Positions 57,933 to 64,000 of a DNA stretch of 64,000 bases are shown piece after piece (within the stretch, counting starts at the first letter, position 1; every line of letters begins with the position of its first letter). The notes beneath the pieces are model-generated. The model did not search any database. It worked only from the letters and a program-made list of their open reading frames with translations, and was not told the DNA's origin. Source of the DNA: Armillaria gallica (lineage: Eukaryota > Basidiomycota > Agaricomycetes > Agaricales > Physalacriaceae). The position numbers and the translations under genes were made by a program. The DNA lies in contig JBANDB010000014.1 of assembly GCA_037576215.1 (NCBI GenBank), positions 1,550,001-1,614,000 of the forward strand, written 5' to 3'.

Positions 57933-60241
57933 ATGGAACAAACCAGTTTTCACATGCTTCAAAACGGCCTGTATGAAATTGTCGGCTATCCAAGCAACTC
58001 CTCCACTCCTTCATCTGTATCTTTAGATCAAACTCTCATTGACCCTATGACCATTGCCTCAACCCAGTCTGCTCCCGATTTGCTTCAACAACAACCAAAC
58101 GTAACATCTTTTCCCTCTACTTATATGTTTCATCCCTCTATTTCAAATCCTTATTGCAATCCTTATAATGATCCAAACAATTTCCCGACTCAAATTTCTC
58201 CACCGCACTATGTATCAGTTCACCCGTCTTATCATACAAATTACAACAGCCAATTTCAACATCAGTTTCCACCTACTTATTATTTTAATACTCCAATGGG
58301 CAACGCTAACCCATCCTCTCTGTTACCTACTGCTCCTGCACCAGCACCAGCTCCGACAACAGCTCAGATTCCAGATTCCAGAACCAGATATCGCTCCAAT
58401 GACAGCACATAATCCATTTAATCCTTTCAATAGAATACCTCCTCCCATCCCACCTCGACGTAACGTCGTTTCTCCCCCCACTCCTCCTGTCCCTCCTGTA
58501 CCTCCCATCCCTCCTGTCCCTCCTGTACTTCCCATTCCTCCCGTCCCTCCCATTCCTCCACCTGTCCCTCCTATCCAACCTCAATACCATTATCCCATAA
58601 ATAATCCCATACAGTACCATCAGAATGTGCCGCCCCATATTCACAAAATTTTCATAACAATAACCAACTGAATATTCAATACATATATTTACCTACACAT
58701 AATAATTCTTCCAATTCCAATATTCCGAATACCACTCACATACAGGAACTCAAATCATGAGCAGACTGGGTGGCATGGTACCAAGGTACTGAGAATGTTC
58801 TGACAGCGAAAGGACTCCTGAACCACATTTGCCATCCTCCCCCTCCTAATGTCCAATGGACGGCTCTCAACACACCTTCATATCCTCCAGTGCTCCCCCA
58901 GGATACATGCAGGCACATGTCCAAGACTGGCAAAACTGGTACTGGAGAGATGCCATCGCATTCAGAGTAATCACTGCAAAACTCTCTAGGGAAATCCTGG
59001 GAATGATCCCATTGATCCAAGACCCATCGACTGGCACCAGGCGAACAGCTCGTGAAGCCCTTACAATCCTGTGCCAACAGTATGGGGGTGGTAACCTTCA
59101 ATACGCATTCCTCCAACACAAACGACTGTTAGTACAATATTGCACATCGATCACCCATATCCCAAGCTTTGTACAATCATGGTCTTCCCTCATACAAACC
59201 CTTCAAGATATGGCTGGATATCCTCTATTGTATGCCACCCTGAGTCTTGATGTCATCAACATGCTCCCTGCGCAATTCCAAGAGAAACGCAACCAAGTGA
59301 TCCACAACATGTCATACCCTGGCTCCTTCACAAGGCAATCGTTCGACAGACTTCTGATGGACATCACAAACCAAGCCAATGGTATAACCATCAACAGGGA
59401 GATCACCCAGCTAGCCAGAAATCCTTGCACGTCACCTAAACCACGGGCTCAATGCAGAAACCCCAAGTGCCTGATGCCTGTAGGACACACGACCGCAACC
59501 TGCTGGCACGAAGGTGGAGGAGATCCTGGAGGAAAAGAGCATTACCAAGAGAGACAGAAGTCAAAACAGACAGCAAGGGCAAACATGGCATGCACAGACT
59601 CTAGTGAACCAAACCAAGAAATGCAACCAGACAAGGATATTGATACGTATAACACTGCATGTAACAACAGTGCTGATAGCAACAAAGACATGTTTTTGTC
59701 ATATTTTGCCGGATCATATGAGTCTATCCTCCTGCTAGCCAATGCCCTAGTCGACCTCAAAGACAATGACTCTCGTGCATACTACCTAGTGCTTGAAGTA
59801 TTCAAAGCCCTCCTTGACTCGGGAACAACACACCACATTGTCCGAGACCATGAAGCTTTCCACACATATGATGAATCTAAGGCATTACCTGTGAAGACAG
59901 CAAACTGTGGCATCCACAACATGTTTGCTATGGGAGATGCTCACATCAGCATGAATGTCAGTGGTAGGACAGCCACCATCATTCTCCACCAATGTCTCCA
60001 TGCCCCTGATGCACCTATCAACTTGATCTCTGTAGGTGCTCTCATGGAGAATGGGATGTACCTGGGCTTTGGGAAACATAAGACCACTTGCTACTTCCCT
60101 CAGTCACATAAGTCTCTGAAAGGCTCTTCTTTCCAAGCTGACGTCATTGGTCGCTTATCCTTCCTGAACTGCAAATTCATCCCACCATCTGACCCTGACA
60201 ACATACCTCCCACTGCGAATGCCATGCTACTGACATTCTAG
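57933..60241 (+). pseudogene. Copia Gag and protease
   Basis: Starts at ATG 57933 (MEQTSFHMLQNGLYEIVGYP). A Ser/Pro/Tyr-rich N-terminus leads to a Pro repeat (PPVPPVPPIPPVPP) at about 58470-58575. Frame changes occur near 58370, between 58671 and 58770, and in a CCCCC run near 58898. From there one frame holds the capsid (HVQDWQNWYWRDAIAFRVIT, LSLDVINMLPAQFQEKRNQV), a zinc knuckle with unusual spacing CRNPKCLMPVGHTTATC (C-X4-C-X5-H-X4-C), and the protease with its active site ALLDSGTTHHIV (about 59810) and CLHAPDAPINLISVGAL. The frame ends at a TAG at 60239, where Gln fits (CAG to TAG). Downstream sequence continues in the same frame, so Gag and Pol were one polyprotein. Confidence 0.9.
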
Positions 60242-63076
60242 AAACCTGAACTCAATGCGTATCTTTGGCACTGCAGGACCGGACATCCTAGCCAGGAAAC
60301 CACCAAACGCATCGTATCAGGAAAGGCCAGGGTCAAGGGGGTGACATGGAATGGCAAAGCTCCTCACAAATTCTGCCTGTCTTGCATCCTAGGGAAACGA
60401 CAACAGTCCCCCTATGAACACAATGCTCATCATGCTACCAAAACTCTCGAACTCCTTCACATTGACACCTGCAGTCCAATGCCCATGAAAACACCCCAAA
60501 AAGAGGAACATTTCTTCGCTATACTTGACGACTGCACTAGCTTCAACAATGCAGAACCCATCATCAAGAAGAACGAGTGTACCAAGGTGTTTAAGGACAT
60601 GCAGAAACTCTGGGAAAATCAGACTGACCAGACGGTCAAGAAAGTTCAATGCGATGGCACACATGAATTTGTTAAGGGTGAGCTTGGCAAGCACCTCACC
60701 AACTCTGGTATCGAGATGCAGGTCACTGCTCCATACGCTCATCAGCAGAATGGGAAGGCGGAGAGATTCATTTGCACGTTGGAAGACAACATACAGACAT
60801 ATCTCGCAGACTCTGGTCTCCCAATGTCATTCTGGGGTGATGCCCTCCGCACAGCATCCTATGTTCATTGCCGTCTCCCTATGTCTACATTACCTGATGG
60901 AAAGACACCATACAAAGCCATGCATGGTGAGATACTTGACATATCCCACCTACGCAGATGGGGGTGCCAATGCTTTGTCGCTATACCCCCTGAACTTTAC
61001 ACAAAGTCTGGCCCTAGACATTTTGAGGCTATATTCGTCGGATACAAGGAAGGATATAAAGGATGGCTTGTACGCAATCTTTCTGGGAAGTACCACTTCT
61101 CCTGAGACATCAAGTTCAATGAGAATACACCTGGCCGGCTCAGTACCAAACGGACCAACAATCCCATCAAATCAAATACCCAAGAACATGACCCTGAACC
61201 TCGTCCTACTCGTACAATCAAACTCACATCAAAAATGGCCAACTTGGACAAGAATGCTCATGCTGGCCACATACTACCTAGACTACAGTCCAACAAAGCA
61301 ACAGCAGCCTTCACTGCTCTCTTCCTAGCCGAAACCATCATTACAGACCTCGACAACTCTCATGCTTCTGAGGCAATCATAAGCTCTTGCCCACTCACTA
61401 TGCTCTCATACCAAACTAGCCACACACCAACCACACATCCCTGAGATCTCAGCAAACCTCCCCTCACGTACAAGGAGGCTATGGTTCGACCTGATCGTGA
61501 CCTCTGGCAAGTCGCAATCAATGCTGAACACAAAAATCTCATTGACCAAGGTGTGATCGAAGAGAGTGATCTTCCCAAGGGCAAACGTGCTATTGGTTTC
61601 AGATGGACTTTCACCAGAAAAACACATCTGGCCATCATCAAGAAGGCTAGGCTTGTCGCGCAGGGTTTCTCCCAATGCCCTGACGACTACGGCGATACGT
61701 ATGCTCCTGTCACCAAGATGGTAAGCATCTGTATCATTCTAGCATATTCAGCAAAGGAAGACCTTGGACTGTTCACGTTCAATGTCAAGGCTGCATTTTT
61801 CAACACACCCCTTGCTCAAGAGGTGTATATCAAGCAGATTCCGGGCTTCCCTCTGTCCACCCCATCCAAAGTCCTCCAATTAAAAAAGGCCCTATATGGT
61901 CTTAAACAATCATCCCATGAATGGTTCAAAGTCCTGTCAACTACAATGATCGCACTCAGCTTGGAGAGCTGCATCGTTGACCCTGCCATATTCTATGGAA
62001 AATGGTCCACTCCACCCAATCCTTCCATCCCCATGCCTAGTGATGGCAGTGACTTATTCATGATCATCCCTATACATGTTGATGATGGACTGATGGCTAC
62101 AAACTCCATTCATCTTTACTCATGGCTCATTAGCAAACTCAATAAATGCTTCAAGGTCAACAACTTTGGCCCCACTGATGTCTTCTTGGGCATGAAGATC
62201 GAATGTGAATGTGAGTCACGTAAACTATGGATTTCCCAAACGGACTACCTCAAGGAACTGCTCCAATCATATGATATGAGTGACATCAACCCATCCACTA
62301 TTCCTCTCCGCTCAAAGCTACACAACCTCGAGCCTTCTCCTGGCCAGCTGGCCACAGTCCCAGAAAATGAATTAACCCATTTCCATCAAAAACTTGTTGG
62401 ACAACTACTCTACCCTGCCATGTGCACCTGGCCTGACATCACCTTTACTGCCGCTGCATTAGGACAGTACAATGCAAAACATACACATGAGGTCGCTGCT
62501 GCCACAAAAGGAGTTCTCCGGTACCTTGCTGGCACTAAATCATTTGCCCTCGAGTATGGAGGTGATGCTGTCAAGGATACTCTCATAGACTTCAACATCC
62601 AGCCTGCTGATGTTGCCTTCTCTGACTCCGATTGGGGCTCTGACAAGGTTGATTGCTGTAGTTTCTCTGGCTATGCAATTTACCTTTATGGCAGCCTAGT
62701 ATCATGGTCCAGCTCCAAGCAAAAATCCACTGCACTATCCTCCACGGAATCCAAATACATGGCCTTGACTCACCTGCTGAAAGAGCTGTTGTGGATCAAA
62801 CTCTTCCTCCAAGCCTTGTCATTACCTTTGCCTACTCCCTTCCCCATGCTCTCCAATAATGACAGTTCCTTGACTATCGCCAACTCCATGTCCAATTCTC
62901 CCAGGCTCAAGCACATCAATATCCACTATCACTTCATTCGCAAACATCTTCATACCAGCATTTTCGCAACAACTTGGGTTCCTACCCAGGCTATGACCGC
63001 AGACATCCTTACAAAGCCGCTGGGGACTACTCTTCATCGCGTTCATGCGACTGGTCTTGGCCTTGTCTCTTGTTGA
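60242..63076 (+). pseudogene. Copia integrase, reverse transcriptase and RNase H
   Basis: Continues Gag in frame. Integrase: HCRTGHPSQE with FCLSCILGK (H-X4-H, C-X2-C zinc site), Asp in LLHIDTCSPM, Asp in VQCDGTHEF and Glu in QQNGKAERFI. TGA at 61103 (likely Trp) and at 61442 (likely Arg) interrupt it. The last 531 codons from 61481 are open: RT with KGKRAIGFRWTFTRK, motif A FTFNVKAAFFNTPL, PGFPLSTPSKVLQLKKALYG, and HVDDGLM (the YVDD box, Tyr to His); RNase H with AFSDSDWGSD and STALSSTESKYMAL; and the usual end TADILTKPLG. Motif A should carry the catalytic Asp (DVK); here it is Asn. So even the long open frame encodes a dead polymerase. Confidence 0.94.
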
Positions 63077-63089
63077 GACATGCATCTCT

Positions 63090-63099
63090 GATGGGGGTG
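63090..63099 (+). other. Copia polypurine tract
   Basis: GATGGGGGTG immediately before the 3' LTR, the primer site for plus-strand DNA synthesis. Confidence 0.75.
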
Positions 63100-63335
63100 T
63101 GTTGACCGTAGGGTCATTGACTTGTTCAGTTACGTGTTTGTATTGGCATATTTACCTACAGCTTCCTACGTACTCATATTGCCGCTTCCGGTGTCCTAGC
63201 TCCTCAGTTGCTTTCCCCATTCTCGGCGCACTGAGGAGGTCCGTATTTTTCCTTTATCTACCAGTACTACTTAACACTCACACTACTATCTAGTTACTGA
63301 CTCGTGTCTTCGTACTACAGGCTCTTAGGTCTACA
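63100..63335 (+). repeat. Copia 3' LTR
   Basis: 236 bp, same ends as the 5' LTR, followed by AGTAT, the second copy of the target duplication. It keeps six of the seven variable CpG sites that decayed in the 5' LTR and has lost one that the 5' LTR keeps. Confidence 0.96.
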
Positions 63336-63340
63336 AGTAT

Positions 63341-64000
63341 TGAATAGATATCATATATATCTTAAATGACCAGCCTTGCTCCTCCAGCCAAGAGTGGTTA
63401 TCTTGCCAGCCTGGTTATAGCAGAATTCATCAGGGCATCTAGAGTTCAGTCTGCATATGTTACACAAAACACATTCATTAGCTGTCATCAAAGACACAAA
63501 AAAATATAATGATATTGCATAGAGAGAGTAGATCTTTCCCAAGTCCATCCCTGTTATTACTAACTAATCTTATCTTCTACAGATATCATTGATGACATTT
63601 GTAAAATGCTGGCTGTAGCTATTTCCATTGAGTGTCATACCCATATAAGCTCTTTGAAAGCCACAGCAGACTCAGGGTTGCAAAGGCAAGTTTATTATCA
63701 GTGTTGGCTACACCTTGTCACACCAAAACATTGACAGCATTGAGGAAAGGGACTTGCTTTGTAAATGCTATGCCTCTTATGGCTTTCACTTCCATTTCTA
63801 TATCCAGAGCTTGCACAAGTGTAAAGCTTGCCCTGTTTCCAAGGCTTAGATTATTGAAGACATTAGTAGATGAGATATGGGGCCTCAACCTATTTCTCTC
63901 ACTTTTCTCTTAAAGTTTCATACCTTCTACACCTTCTCTGAGTATGAAACTCTTGTCAATCCACCACTTTATGGGAGAGATAAAAAAGGATCAGGCAACA
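63341..64000. other. No gene seen
   Basis: Right flank of the Copia element. A plus-strand frame at 63632-63913 (94 codons) has a Ser/Leu-rich composition and no motif. Nothing else supported. Confidence 0.4.

Larger units (their letters stand above)
57410..63335 (+). mobile_element. Full-length Ty1/Copia retrotransposon
   Basis: 5,926 bp, with 236-bp LTRs, an exact 5-bp target duplication AGTAT (57405-57409 and 63336-63340), a primer-binding site, gag, protease, integrase, RT and RNase H in Copia order, and a polypurine tract. It is the youngest large element here, still inserted at its original site, but its coding sequence holds three stops and about three frame changes, so it is no longer autonomous. 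Confidence 0.96.

Noticed and set aside
58323..58644. Gly- and Arg-rich minus-strand frames (GGTGG / DRRDGRYRRDRR)
   Set aside because: They are shadows of the Pro-rich repeat in Copia Gag on the plus strand.
63632..63913. 94-codon frame at the right end as a gene
   Set aside because: No motif, no splice or promoter context, and length not exceptional for this composition.
1..64000. tRNA or rRNA genes
   Set aside because: No cloverleaf with GTTCRA-type box or rRNA core motif was seen on reading both strands.
1..64000. Bacterial-style defence or CRISPR systems
   Set aside because: Introns, LTRs and eukaryotic transposases show fungal DNA; no repeat-spacer array or restriction-type gene is present.

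Overview
The window reads as a transposon-filled stretch of a filamentous fungal genome, most likely a mushroom-forming basidiomycete (Agaricomycetes). Reasons: Ty3/Gypsy Gag/Pol, Ty1/Copia, pogo-like and Harbinger-like proteins of the kinds common in that group, short GT-AG introns of about 44-80 nt in the host-like genes, a decayed DOT1-type histone methyltransferase, and a JmjC-like protein of the type expanded in mushrooms. I see no bacterial operons, rRNA, tRNA or CRISPR.

Layout. 1-2044: minus-strand Gypsy gag and protease running off the left edge, with its 5' LTR at 2131-2656. 3090-10966: a second Gypsy element on the plus strand, split by a 509-bp MITE in gag and by a 3,050-bp pogo-like element between RT and RNase H; both insertions fit a TA target duplication. 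11469-11998: another LTR of the first family. 12.0-19.8 kb: mostly unrecognised AT-rich DNA with a few coding-like islands and a probable fold-back element. 19.9-20.85 kb: DOT1 relic. 21.2-22.3 kb: possible leucine-rich-repeat relic. 23.3-25.7 kb: an internally deleted third Gypsy element.

26.2-34.1 kb: a visibly more GC-rich island with four spliced genes on alternating strands: an acidic protein (-), a JmjC-like protein (+), a C2H2-like zinc-finger protein (-) and a 186-residue acidic protein (+). The first three carry stops or frameshifts; the last reads cleanly through four exons and is the only undamaged multi-exon model found. 34.3-36.4 kb: Gypsy fragments, an antisense Lys/Glu-rich ORF and a 3' LTR. 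36,688-38,799: a complete PIF/Harbinger element with TAA target duplications and a convergent Myb/SANT-like ORF. 44.9-47.1 kb: a second pogo-like transposase. 48,319-48,782: a fourth LTR copy. 44.2, 51.4 and 56.5 kb: three members of a CACTG-ended MITE family with 3-bp target duplications. 57,410-63,335: a full-length Copia element with 236-bp LTRs and an AGTAT target duplication.

The common thread is decay by transitions. The two Copia LTRs differ at 12 sites, all transitions. Most premature stops replace Trp, Gln or Arg codons in a way one C-to-T or G-to-A change explains, and several catalytic or ligand residues are changed the same way (Asp to Asn, Gly to Arg, His to Tyr). This is what cytosine methylation with deamination, or a RIP-like process, would leave. 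Apart from gene D at 33.3-34.0 kb, I found no gene that looks fully functional. All identifications are from reading motifs by eye; no database search was run.
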